From: Gamarada debralockiae
Taxonomy: Eukaryota > Ascomycota > Leotiomycetes > Helotiales > Hyphodiscaceae
Assembly (NCBI GenBank): GCA_002803225.1
Contig: NXFV01001388.1
Coordinates: forward strand, 1-29,504
Reading direction: 5' to 3'
DNA: 29,504 nucleotides
Shown here piece after piece: positions 20,707-29,504 of the stretch (position 1 is the first letter of the stretch; each line of letters starts with the position of its first letter). Under the pieces are notes generated by a model. The model was not told where the DNA came from, did no database searches, and worked only from the letters and a program-made list of their open reading frames with translations. The position numbers and the translations under genes were made by a program.

Positions 20707-21532
20707 TCGGTTGCTTCCAATACCCTTGAGTTTGGTCACCTTTTGAATACTGTTCGTGGGAGGGATACAGAGAGGGTATTTGACGAGTGAACGTTTTTGC
20801 CGATCTGGATTAACTTGTCATCGCTTGCTTACAACAGCATGTTACAAATTGTCTTCTGCAAACCTTATCTATTCAAATAAGCACTTCTTCGACCTATAAC
20901 CTAAATATGCTAGTACCCTTACCTCGTAGTTTAAGCATGCTAGAGCCACCAAAGCCCTCCCAGCTTCATCGAAATACAAAAGTCTGACGATTGCGGTTGT
21001 CCGATTTTTCTCGTGGTTGGGTTTTGCAGTCGTCGTGGGGAAAACAGATGCAAGAAAGAGAGTAGTTGCAGAGTATGAGTACGATCAAGGAGAAAGCAAT
21101 TTCATTGTCAAATTTTATGGTGCCAGGTTGATATAAGCGAATCGTTGACATGAAAATGTCTCTGCATAGTGGAACTCATGTTGGGCTGAGGTCGCCTCTG
21201 ATTCGAAAGCAGACACATGCTCTTGCAATCAATCTTTCATACCAATTTCAGTCATTTCAAATCCTCAATTACGTACAGATATCCTTGTGCTAAATCCTGG
21301 CCAGACTTCAAGGACAGCTCACGTGATATGGCTTCCTCAGCTTCAACTCGGAAAGAGCGAACACTTCACCCTTCCCGAAGCTTCCTACCCAAATTTAAAT
21401 CTCCCAGAATTTCTCAAACCTCAAAATATCTCCCAGAGCTAATACCTTCCGCAATGAAATCAGACCAATCTCAACTCCTCACCCCCCAACCCATGTAACA
21501 AACACCACTCACCTCAATTCCTCAAGCACAAA
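20707..21532. other. Intergenic region, no supported gene
   Basis: 3' side of the F-box-like gene and 5' side of the small gene starting at 21533. A 93-codon plus-strand frame (21217-21498) just upstream of 21533 looks like leader sequence. A TCACGTGA palindrome lies at 21319-21326. Confidence 0.4.
21319..21326. promoter_or_regulatory. TCACGTGA palindromic box
   Basis: Perfect octamer about 207 bp upstream of the start at 21533, the same spacing range as at other genes in this window. Confidence 0.45.
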
Positions 21533-22161
21533 ATGACCACTAAAAAAACTACCCAACCCCAAACAATCGGCGGCTTCTTCAACTATGCATGGGAAACCTC
21601 CCAAGTAATGCGAAAAGACGTTGATCCCGCTCACCTCATCGACAAAACCAGTACCTCAACCCTCGTCTCGCTCGCCCAACTCAATGCCAAGCATAAGTCC
21701 AAGTCCAAGCATGTCGTACCTTCGAAACCCGTCGTGCCCTCCATGCCAGGGAGCGAGAAGATGAGGAGTTCGGTTAGCTATACGGTGGATTTTCCCACGG
21801 TTACGGAGACGAATGCTGAGATGAAGGCTGTGAGTAATTCTTCTGGAGATGAGAGGAGTGGGATGCGATGCGATGATTATTGGGTAAAATAGGAGAGAGT
21901 TTGGAAGGAGATGATGGATCGGGAGGAGGCTGAGAGATTGGTGAGGATTTGCATCATTGTGAGATGAAAAATTGCGCTAACAGGACGGCAGAAGCAAAAG
22001 GAGGCCAGGGATGGAAAGAAGCAGGTACGCATACGTAATCGTTCAAACGCTGTCGGCGACTGACATTTGACCTATTGATTCTGGTGAAGGAGACGGAGCT
22101 TGAGGTATACGGAGTGAAAGTATCCATTGCGGCACTGGAGTGGCTTCCAATCACTCAGTAA
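21533..22161 (+). CDS. Small hypothetical protein, probably 4 exons (149 aa)
   Basis: The first exon reads MTTKKTTQPQTIGGFFNYAW, then a Lys/Ser/Pro-rich segment (LNAKHKSKSKHVVPSKPVVP). Unspliced, the frame stops at 119 residues. A better model uses exons 21533-21829, 21893-21940, 21992-22024 and 22090-22161, all in phase 0, with GTGAGT, GTGAGG and GTACGC donors. It yields ERVWKEMMDREEAERL, KQKEARDGKKQ and ETELEVYGVKVSIAALEWLP, a continuous charged helix followed by a hydrophobic C-terminal stretch, which looks more like a protein than the read-through tail. The third exon has an alternative acceptor (TAACAG at 21983). I do not recognise the family. Retention of the first intron would give a shorter isoform. 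Confidence 0.5.
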
Positions 22162-22271
22162 TACGGGACGAATGAAAAGACATGTCATCCGATTCTTGAT
22201 CCGCACGTCTATACTACGCTTACCAACTCCAGCAATGCACGTACAGACTTGTTATCAATTGCTGACCCACG

Positions 22272-24229
22272 TTACTTCCCAGCATCCTCCTTCAGACTGA
22301 CAATCCGATTGAACACTGGCTTCTCGTCCGTGCTGTCGGAGTCCATCGCCTGCCAAGAATTAGCTCCATCATTCCAATATGTGAAATTGACTTACCATAT
22401 AAGCGACCCGCATGGCTTGGAACCGAACAGATTCCAGTCCTCCCTTCCCAAGCTCCGACTCACCAGCAGCTTCTGGCCACGGTGCGCGCTTCTTCACCTC
22501 TTCAAAACCAGATTCGATCATCGCATGAGGCCAAATTTCTTCGCTATTAGGATTGATGTCATTCAAAAACCCGCCTTCCACATCGTCTGGCTTCTCGGTC
22601 TTGAACAACGCATTGTGGATCCGAACCTCGACGTTCTTCGATCCTTCAGCGACCCAGTGTATGTAGGTCTTAGGCTTCTTGCCTTCCTTGTCGTAGACAG
22701 CACGAATTTCGGTTACTTTGTCGCCATCTTTGCTGTATGAAACTGTCTTGATTGGGTATGGAACTTGGAGCAGACCGACGGATTTACCGGGTGCGAGACG
22801 GAAGTATTCTGGACTGTCGACTTCTCGGAAATCGCTTCGTTCGATGTAGACCGTCTTGGTGAACTTAACTTTGTGGCTGCCCATAGCGGGAATCTTCGGG
22901 GAGAAGGGAAGTTCCAGCTCGAGCTCTTCGGCATCCTCGATGACCACTGGAATGGGGTCGAGCACTAACATGAGCCGAGGGACTGTGCGTTCTAGGTATC
23001 TTCGTACGGTTTGATCGAAGCGCGCCAGTTGGATGTTGGTTGGAGCAGTCGTGACTCCGAGTTCGTTGACGAACTCAAGAATCGCTCCAGGAGGAACACC
23101 TCGTCTCTTGATTCCAATGAGGGTGTAAAGTCTTGGGTCGTCCCAGCCTCGAACGTATCCTTCATTGACCAACTTCATGATCTTTCGCTTCGAGAGGACA
23201 GTCCCAGTGATGCTGAGACGACCATATTCTCTTTGCATGGGCTCATAAACCCCAAGGGTCTTGTTCAGCCATTCGTATGATACCCTTGATTGGATGAATT
23301 CAGTCGTGCAAAGGGAGTGGGTAATTTTCTCGAAACTATCACAAAGGCAGTGTGTGAAATCGTATGTTGGATAGATTTTCCACTTCGCGCCCGTTCGGTG
23401 ATGTTCCGCGTCTAACACTCTATATGCTGCCAGATCCCACATTTGAGGATTTCCGTCTTCGATATCTTGTTTCATGCGCAGGAAGGCTTCTCTTGGCTTG
23501 TATTCTCCATCGCGCATTGCTCTGAACTTTATAAGATTCTCCTCGACTGATTGTTCCGCATGTGCGCATCTGAATCGTGGGCCTCGCGCCTCTCCACCTC
23601 GTTGAGCCTTGATTTCAGCATCTGCTATTTGTCAGCACCGGTTTCCTAGAAGCCAAAGATCTTCCCTTACCTCCGCAATGGCACACATAAGCCCTCCCGC
23701 ACTTTATCAGCTCCTCTGCCTTTTCATACAGCTTTTCGAAATTGTCGCTAGAGTAGGTAATGTCGTAAGGTTTGAATCCAAGCCACTCAATCATCTCTTT
23801 AATCGCCGTGAAGTATTTCTCCTCCTCTGCCTCGGGATTGGTATCATCGAATCTCAAGTAACACTCTCCTCCATGGTACTTCGCAAACCCAAAATTGACC
23901 GCAATAGCTTTCGCATGACCAATATGTAAGTATCCGTTTGGTTCGGGAGGAAATCGAGTAATGACAGGTTTAACCGGCCGTTCGTTGTATACATCGTTCA
24001 GCCATCCTTGGGCGAACATGTTCATAGGTTCAATGGGTGTGTCGTCGCTTTTTTGAGCGGCTTTCGGGGCAGCAGGTGCCTTGGCTGGTGCTTCGGCCTT
24101 CGCTTTTGCTGAGGCTGCTTTCTTTGCACGTTTTTGCAACCTCTTTTTCAGCTCTCCCTTCGAGACCATCTCCCCAGTTTCCTCATCGAGCTGAAGCTTG
24201 GCAGTTCCTTCCGTAATCGTGTCCGCCAT
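22272..24229 (-). CDS. GLN4: Cytosolic glutaminyl-tRNA synthetase (3 exons)
   Basis: A class I aminoacyl-tRNA synthetase that attaches glutamine to tRNA-Gln with ATP. Exons 24229-23671, 23621-22396 and 22349-22272 join to 620 residues. The catalytic core begins [17 protein letters not shown] with the HIGH motif at 102-105, followed by the family-typical [15 protein letters not shown]. The second class I signature is VLSKRK (about 328-333). The C-terminal anticodon-binding beta-barrels follow ([20 protein letters not shown] and onward). The N terminus has a lysine/alanine-rich extension (residues 20-60, [20 protein letters not shown]), resembling the tRNA-binding appendices of eukaryotic synthetases. 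It is shorter than yeast Gln4 (809 aa) because the large N-terminal appended domain is absent. The last exon codes only 25 residues. It is divergent to the macrodomain gene across about 408 bp. The gene looks intact and essential. Confidence 0.97.
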
Positions 24230-24637
24230 CGTTGCTCGTGTGACGATGAATTCAGCGGTCGATAATAGGGTAAATGCGTGGCAGATTAATCTCGTAATCG
24301 TAGTTTGCTGATTGTCTCTTCGTGATCTTGTTTGGATAATTTTCAGCTGGAATTGGGGACAAATGACTCTCAGAAGGGCAATGAGTCAAGCAGAAGAAAT
24401 CCCGGGAGGCTGATTTTTAGCACAAGGCTTAGATTTAGCGCCACCTAGTGAATGCCCCTCCAAACAGGGCAGCCTTACCGTGAAGGTAGCCTTATTCAAC
24501 ACAATCAACTTTTTGCTTCATCAACTGCGACACAAATCCGTCGCTAGAGAGTCGTATCGCACAAGAAGTACTAAAATCTTTGAATCACTCACCATTCAAT
24601 CAACGCTGAACACCGTATGCTCGGTATCAAAAGAATC
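24230..24637. promoter_or_regulatory. Shared divergent promoter region, GlnRS / macrodomain gene
   Basis: A 408-bp head-to-head gap between the two start codons. It must hold both promoters. An in-frame ATG at 24617 precedes the preferred macrodomain start at 24638. No TATA or CACGTG box was recognised here. Confidence 0.45.
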
Positions 24638-25523
24638 ATGACCGTCATCCCCGCTGCAGAGATCCCCACGATCTCCCTCCTCTACCGCCTCAAGAAGCTC
24701 GCCCCAGCGACCGAAACCGACTCCGTGATCCCTGCTACACCCTCCCAATTCCTCAATGATCGCATCGGTCTAATCCGCGGAGACATCACGAAACTCGAAG
24801 TCGACGCGATCGTCAACGCCGCGAACAACTCGTTGCTCGGTGGAGGAGGCGTTGACGGAGCTATACACTCAGCTGCAGGACCAGGCCTGGTCAAAGAGTG
24901 TCGCAAACTGAAAGGATGCGATACTGGGTCTGCGAAAATCACTGGCGCATACGATCTGCCATGCAAGAAGGTCATCCACGCCGTTGGTCCCGTCTACAAT
25001 TCCAACTTCGTTGAGGAGAGTGAGGAGGACTTGGCATCTTGCTATACTACGAGCTTGGAGTTGGCGGTTGAGAATGATTGTAAGTCTATTGCTTTCAGCG
25101 CTTTGAGTACCGGTATCTATGGCTATCCTAGTCATGATGCTGCGCCTGTTGCTATTAGAGCTGTGAAGAAGTTCTTGGAGGGGAAGGATGGAGATAAGTT
25201 GGAGAAGGTAATCTTCACTACTTTCGTCATGAAGGACGTCGATGCCTACAATTATTGGCTGCCGTAAGTCCTCCAGGGAAGCTTATTGATCAAGGCTAAC
25301 ATGCTTCAGACGCTTCTTCCCATCGACCGAACCCGAACTCGAAGATGACTGGGAGGAGGTTGAAGGAGGAGAATCTGCAGAGAATGGACCACCAGAAAAG
25401 TCACGTGAAGGAGAGGAAGAGGACACAAGCAAAATCACGCTTCCCGATGTTCCATCTGGAGAGCCGACGGACGACGGCCCTGTTTCCAAGAAGCAGAAGC
25501 CGAATGACGAGGAGCAGCTTTAA
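24638..25523 (+). CDS. MacroD-type macrodomain protein (2 exons)
   Basis: A macrodomain that binds ADP-ribose and probably removes ADP-ribose from acidic residues or hydrolyses O-acetyl-ADP-ribose, as MacroD family members do. Exons 24638-25263 and 25310-25523 give 279 residues. I prefer Met at 24638 (A at -3) over the in-frame Met at 24617 (C at -3, +7 residues). Signature motifs occur in order: GDITKLEVDAIVNAANNSLL (48-67), GGGGVDGAIHSAAG (68-81), KVIHAVGPVY, and the phosphate loop STGIYGYP. Residues from about 215 form an acidic, Glu/Pro/Ser-rich tail ending in SKKQKPNDEEQL, probably disordered and possibly a nuclear-targeting stretch. A TCACGTGA word lies inside exon 2. The gene is divergent to GlnRS and followed on the same strand by the METTL16-like gene. 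Confidence 0.93.
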
Positions 25524-25834
25524 AGGAATGATACCACTTTGATTGATGCTGGAGTTTATTGCGATGAGATAATGAAAAATGCTTTACCATCACACCCAAA
25601 AGAAACCCGAAATGACTTCTCAAATCTTGCCATTGAAGCTGTTTGTGATCACGTGATATTTCAACCTCACAGAACCTCGATTTCGACCATATCTATTCTC
25701 AAATACAACAAAATTCAACGAAAAGTCCAAACTCGTTCTGAGTTGAAAATGGATGAACCCAGTCATCAATTAAAACCATAGGCATGTGCAAACGACTCCT
25801 TAACACAATTCAAGCCCCATGAACCTCGTTCCCG
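25524..25834. other. Intergenic region upstream of the METTL16-like gene
   Basis: 311 bp between the macrodomain stop and the methyltransferase start, holding the macrodomain 3' end and a TCACGTGA box at 25649-25656. No gene seen. Confidence 0.45.
25649..25656. promoter_or_regulatory. TCACGTGA palindromic box
   Basis: Perfect octamer about 186 bp upstream of the methyltransferase start. The surrounding GTGATCACGTGATATTTC extends the partial symmetry to GATCACGTGATA. Confidence 0.45.
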
Positions 25835-27419
25835 ATGCCCAAAATGACGACCTCCAACAACCCGTACAAGGAGGATATCGACTTCGCACAGCTTGCGCTG
25901 CAAGACGCAGACTTTGCTAAAGTGTATGTATCATAAATTATTCTCGTCCGTGGAGAGATCACGCACTTCAAGTGATGAGCTTCTCCCACCGTCACGTCTC
26001 CATTCCTCGCCTTCCCCTCATTGATCTGCACGCAAAAGCTGAATCCTTTTTATCGTAGATTAAAGTCGAACGGACAACTCGATTTCAGCAACCCAGAGTC
26101 AGTTAAGCAGCTCACTAAGACGTTACTAAAGAAAGATTTTGGGCTGAAGATTGAGCTCCCGGATGATCGACTTTGTCCGCCGGTATACCCCGCGTCTTTT
26201 CCCAATTTCGGATTTCGAGCTTTGATCTGACTTATCTATCCAGGTTCCAAATCGACTCAACTATCTGCTATGGATTCAATCTCTGCTGGATACGACCAGC
26301 GAATCGTACTCGGATACTTTCGATCCTGAAAGACAAGTCCTTGGTCTGGACATTGGCACTGGAGCGAGCTGTGTCTATCCCCTGTTGGGATGCTCGCAAC
26401 GTCCAAAATGGAGGTTTGCTGGCACAGATATTGATGACAAAAGTCTCCAATTCGCCAGGCAGAACATCCAAATCAACGGTCTCCAGAATCGCGTCAAGCT
26501 ACACAAGTCCAAGCCTGATGGTCCACTACTACCTCTCGATGATCTAGGCTTTGAGAAGTACGTTCCACGACCCAGTGTCTGGGCATCTCACTGACGCTCA
26601 ATCTAGCATCGACTTCAGCATGTGCAACCCACCATTCTATGAGTCCAAAGCAGACATGCTCACAGCCGCTGCCACCAAGCAACGCCCTCCCTTCACCGCC
26701 TGCACAGGCTCAGAAACCGAGATGGTCACACGTGGAGGTGAAGTTGCCTTCGTGTCCCGCATGATTGACGAGAGCCTCATTCTACAAGACAGAGTACAAT
26801 GGTATACGTCTATGCTGGGGAAATACTCGAGCTTAGGGACAATAGTGAAGATGTTGAGGGAGAAAGGCGTGGACAACTATGCGGTTACGGAGTTTGTGCA
26901 GGGAAGTAAGACAAGGAGGTGGGGTGTTGCGTGGAGTTTTGAGAATATGAGACCAGGAATGGATGTTGCGAGGGGTGTGGGTAGTTTGCCGAAGGCGCTG
27001 TTGCCGTTTCCGTCGGAGTATGTGGTTATGGTACGTATGTAATTCTAACTCTTGGTAACGTCATTGACATCTAGCAGATCAAGAGCACATCCGATATCTC
27101 AAAAGTCAAACAAGCTCTTAACAACACTCTATCCGAATTACCTTTGAAATGGATGTGGAAGCCTAGCATTTCCACTGGTGTCGGTTTCAGCGAAAAGGCA
27201 GTGTGGTCTCGAGCAGCTCGACGACAGGCTTCCAAAAGCCAGGAAATGGATATCGATGAAGACGCAGAGATGGTCTTAGGGTTCAAGATATACGTGGAAA
27301 ATGTGGTCGGTGAGGCAGGAATCAAGGTTACGATTCGGTGGCTGAAAGGCCATGATACTGTGCTGTTTGAGAGCTTTTGTGGGATGTTAAAGAGGAAATT
27401 GGAGGAAGCCATGAAATAA
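25835..27419 (+). CDS. METTL16: METTL16-like RNA N6-adenosine methyltransferase (5 exons)
   Basis: An SAM-dependent methyltransferase of the METTL16/RlmF family; METTL16 homologues install m6A in U6 snRNA in the nucleus. Exons 25835-25923, 26059-26182, 26244-26557, 26607-27030 and 27078-27419 give 430 residues. The last exon has a tandem acceptor (CAG at 27075-27077), adding one Gln. An in-frame Met at 25844 (A at -3) is equally likely as the start. Motifs match the family: NPYKEDIDFAQLA near the N terminus, VPNRLNYLLWIQSLL, the SAM-binding GLDIGTGASCVYPLLG, catalytic NPPF at 183-186 (human NPPF 184-187), and GGEVAFVSRMIDES. The first intron is 135 nt, longer than the other introns checked in this window. 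The last ~110 residues form a C-terminal domain where vertebrate METTL16 has its VCR region. An out-of-frame ATG at 25819 overlaps the start, a possible uORF if transcribed. Confidence 0.92.
27075..27080 (+). promoter_or_regulatory. NAGNAG tandem splice acceptor in the METTL16-like gene
   Basis: The sequence TAGCAG before ATCAAG permits splicing after either AG with phase 0 kept. One isoform has QIKST, the other IKST. Such tandem acceptors commonly give both forms in eukaryotes; usage here is unknown. Confidence 0.6.
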
Positions 27420-28150
27420 AATCCTTCTTCACGTTTTCGTTAGGCTCAGTTATCAGTGGTACTTAATGCTTTTCACAATTCCTGCGATGCTCCTTATTTC
27501 CGAATCTGGAGATATAAGAGAAGGGTCTAAACAAAGGAGAATTTCTCCTTGTCTTCGTTCACTTGTTTTCTTCCTTGCCGTTCTTGGACGAATGGTTATT
27601 TTCTGTGATAAAGAAGTTGGGCAACAAAGGACGTCCAAGAGTGAGTCGTCCTACCAAATCCACATTTGAGCCATAGGCTGGCGTTCTTCCCAATAACATT
27701 TATATCTATATTAACGGTCACAAAATTAACACCATGTCCCTCAATCACCTAAAGGGGCTAAGGCCCACAGGCATCAGACGTAGACCAGTGGCAGGATCTG
27801 AGGGGCGCGTCGATTTGGCGTCCACGAGAATGATGATATTCCGATTGTGCGTCTTCCCTCAATCTCACAACGCAACACTAACAGCAGTATAGCAATGCAA
27901 TCGCCAAGCAAAACGTAACAAATCCCTCCTTGCACAGAATCGACAGCCGCTGGCTCGCTGTTGATTTGAATACGATGTTTGCAGATATCTTTACTCCAAC
28001 AACTCCTCCGATGTCTTTTCTCTCTCTATTTTTGATTTTGCTGACTCCCTGGCTTAGGACAAGCCTAGTACTATTAAAGGGGTCTTAACTACAAATCAGA
28101 GCATAACCAAGATTAAAATACCCCGAACACAAACATAAGGCGTCAAGGAG
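27420..28150. other. Downstream region without a supported gene
   Basis: Past the METTL16-like 3' end, frames are short and lack domains. Composition becomes steadily more TA-rich toward the repeats on the right. Confidence 0.4.
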
Positions 28151-28153
28151 CTT

Positions 28154-28225
28154 AAGAGAGCTCGAGAAGGCAAGAGAGCTCGAGAAGGCAAGAGAGCTCG
28201 AGAAGGCAAGAGAGCTCGAGAATTC
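28154..28225. repeat. 18-bp tandem repeat, four copies
   Basis: The unit AAGAGAGCTCGAGAAGGC occurs three times exactly (28154-28171, 28172-28189, 28190-28207), with a fourth copy differing at two bases (28208-28225). In one plus-strand frame it codes the six-residue repeat KRAREG. GAGCTC/AAGAGCT echoes continue for ~30 bases beyond. The identity of the copies indicates recent expansion in otherwise decayed DNA. Confidence 0.85.
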
Positions 28226-28920
28226 AAGAGCTAAGATCAAGAGCTCTCAAAATAATTGAATTTAAGCTATCTTATATAATAATCTAGTTATATATGCCTA
28301 ATATAAGAATATAAAGTAATATATAAGATTCTGTATAACTTACTTTCTTATATATAAAAATATGTATAACGTCCATCCTTGCGTGCCGAAAAAACCGGTG
28401 TGCCGAAAAAAATTCATAGTTTCGGGGTCTTAAATCTCCACCACATAAATATATAAAGCTGTAATCTGTTTGCTATTGTTCTTTAGCTATTTCTCTACAA
28501 GGGCTCGACTTGCAGTTAGAAAAATACTGCAGTTTAGCTATGCTGTCAATCGTCCTATTAAGAGCGTTAAAAGCTACTGTAGCTATTACCCCCTGCTCTA
28601 TCATGCCTATTAGCCTGTCCCAGGAATTCGGGGCCGTGGTATAGAGCTTCTATCAAGTTCAAATACAGCTGCAAAGTTCGAAGACACAGAGCATAAGGAA
28701 ACCTGCCTGCCGGGTTTATCCGGACAGAAGCGGGAGGTACACAAAATGCGCATCTTAATAAGCGAGGAAGGATTTATCGCCCCCACTAAATATTGTATTT
28801 ACCGCCACGTGAGTCGTATTTTATTACAGTATGCGTGATACTTCAATAAACTTGACTTAATTCTTGTTTTAGTTCTACAGTCAGTAGAGCCTGTATATAT
28901 AGGGTTCTGTACAGCTCGTA
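28226..28920. mobile_element. TA-rich block with possible pogo/Fot1-like transposon relic
   Basis: TGCGTGCCGAAAAAA and GTGTGCCGAAAAAA stand side by side at about 28380-28412, like a duplicated transposon end. Some 90-150 bases further, one plus-strand frame reads ARLAVRKILQFSYAVNRPIK (about 28503-28562), which resembles the N-terminal psq-type helix-turn-helix (xxVRKAAxxYxVxRxT) of pogo-type fungal transposases. No transposase DDE part was found, and frames break soon after. The identification is tentative and rests on pattern recall. Confidence 0.3.
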
Positions 28921-29504
28921 CGTGTGTATCTTCCGGCCGAGTCCACAGAGCCTTCAGATATCAGGTCAGATTATTCGGGTATTAGAGATACCGATATTTC
29001 AGGCAATATTTCTGACACCACGATCCGACAGCATCAAGGCAATGGCTAGGCCGCATCTGCCTATCCTCAAGCCACTTTTACTAACTTACCAGCTCCTTAA
29101 ACCACCAAAGGCGGTAGTGACCTTTGCGTGAAATCGTAAGAAGTGGTGAATTGGAGGGTCCATCTCCGTGTGGTCAACTCTTTGCACCTCGCAGGGAAAT
29201 TGTGGCGCTGTGGGGCTTGGCGAACTTCTTGAGCTGGTGTGGCTATGCAGCTCTGCCATCCACGGCAAAGTGGCTATGCACTACAGCCTCGATGACTCCA
29301 TTGTTCCGCACCACGACTGAATAAACAACGACGCTCCACAAGTCTTTACAACTCGGTCCCTTTCAGACACAAACTAGCTACTCTGACATGGTGGCACAAA
29401 CCCAACCTTTAGATACTCTACTAAACCCCTCGTTCGAGGCAGAATTGTTGGAACGTGACATCTGAGTCATAACCCCTTGGCCCTGTTGCCTAGGGTATGA
29501 GTCA
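28921..29504. other. Right-hand window end, no supported gene
   Basis: Short frames only. At 29446 the word TGTTGGAACGTGACAT begins, similar to the start of some Copia-type LTRs, but the window ends 59 bases later, so no second LTR, primer-binding site or target-site duplication can be checked. Confidence 0.3.

Noticed and set aside
24682..25135. Minus-strand frames opposite the macrodomain exon
   Set aside because: Antisense shadows of a strongly supported coding exon.
1..29504. CRISPR array, rRNA, tRNA or bacterial-type operon
   Set aside because: No regularly spaced identical repeats with unique spacers, no rRNA core sequences, and no complete tRNA cloverleaf were recognised by eye; the gene structure is eukaryotic.

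Overview
The window looks like nuclear DNA of a filamentous ascomycete (Pezizomycotina; Leotiomycetes is my guess, not proven). The reasons are protein-coding genes split by very short introns (about 45-60 nt in most cases, typically GTAAGT/GTATGT...YAG), fungal-specific families (a 2EXR-domain protein, a HET-C-type glycolipid transfer protein, a carboxypeptidase S with an N-terminal membrane anchor), compact genes on both strands without operons, and TA-rich, stop-riddled blocks at both ends that look like decayed, probably RIP-mutated, repeats.

Layout. 1-3660: TA-rich desert with no supportable gene, including a 24-nt A tract. 3664-5563 (-): vacuolar-type carboxypeptidase S (M20), 4 exons. 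5564-6950: a small insertion hot spot holding a 134-bp MITE-like element with perfect 17-bp terminal inverted repeats, a broken coding relic, and a degenerate ~54-bp tandem repeat. 6952-7737 (-): uncharacterised protein with a tubby-C-like look. 9291-10024 (+): frameshifted 2EXR pseudogene, followed by an intact 2EXR paralogue at 10573-11481 (+). 11973-12790 (-): glycolipid transfer protein/HET-C, 4 exons. 14422-15679 (+): GRE2/cinnamoyl-CoA-reductase-like extended SDR, 5 exons. 15812-16150 (-): short Cys/Arg-headed protein. 17943-18485 (-): MAPEG membrane protein, 3 exons. 19462-20706 (+): F-box-like/leucine-rich protein. 21533-22161 (+): small hypothetical, probably 4 exons. 22272-24229 (-): glutaminyl-tRNA synthetase, 3 exons. 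24638-25523 (+): MacroD-type macrodomain protein. 25835-27419 (+): METTL16-type RNA N6-adenosine methyltransferase, 5 exons with a tandem NAGNAG acceptor. 27420-29504: repeat-rich desert with an 18-bp tandem repeat, a possible pogo/Fot1-like transposon relic, and a possible LTR edge at the window end.

The genes are mostly unrelated housekeeping and accessory genes. One local theme is RNA/NAD biology at 22.3-27.4 kb: a divergent GlnRS/macrodomain pair sharing a ~408-bp promoter region, then METTL16 311 bp downstream on the same strand. A recurring CACGTGA / palindromic TCACGTGA octamer lies within ~120-215 bp upstream of several start codons, suggesting shared bHLH/Cbf1-type control. I did not find a convincing unknown multi-gene system. 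The best leads are the MITE plus the 54-bp repeat, the decaying 2EXR duplicate, and the TCACGTGA distribution.
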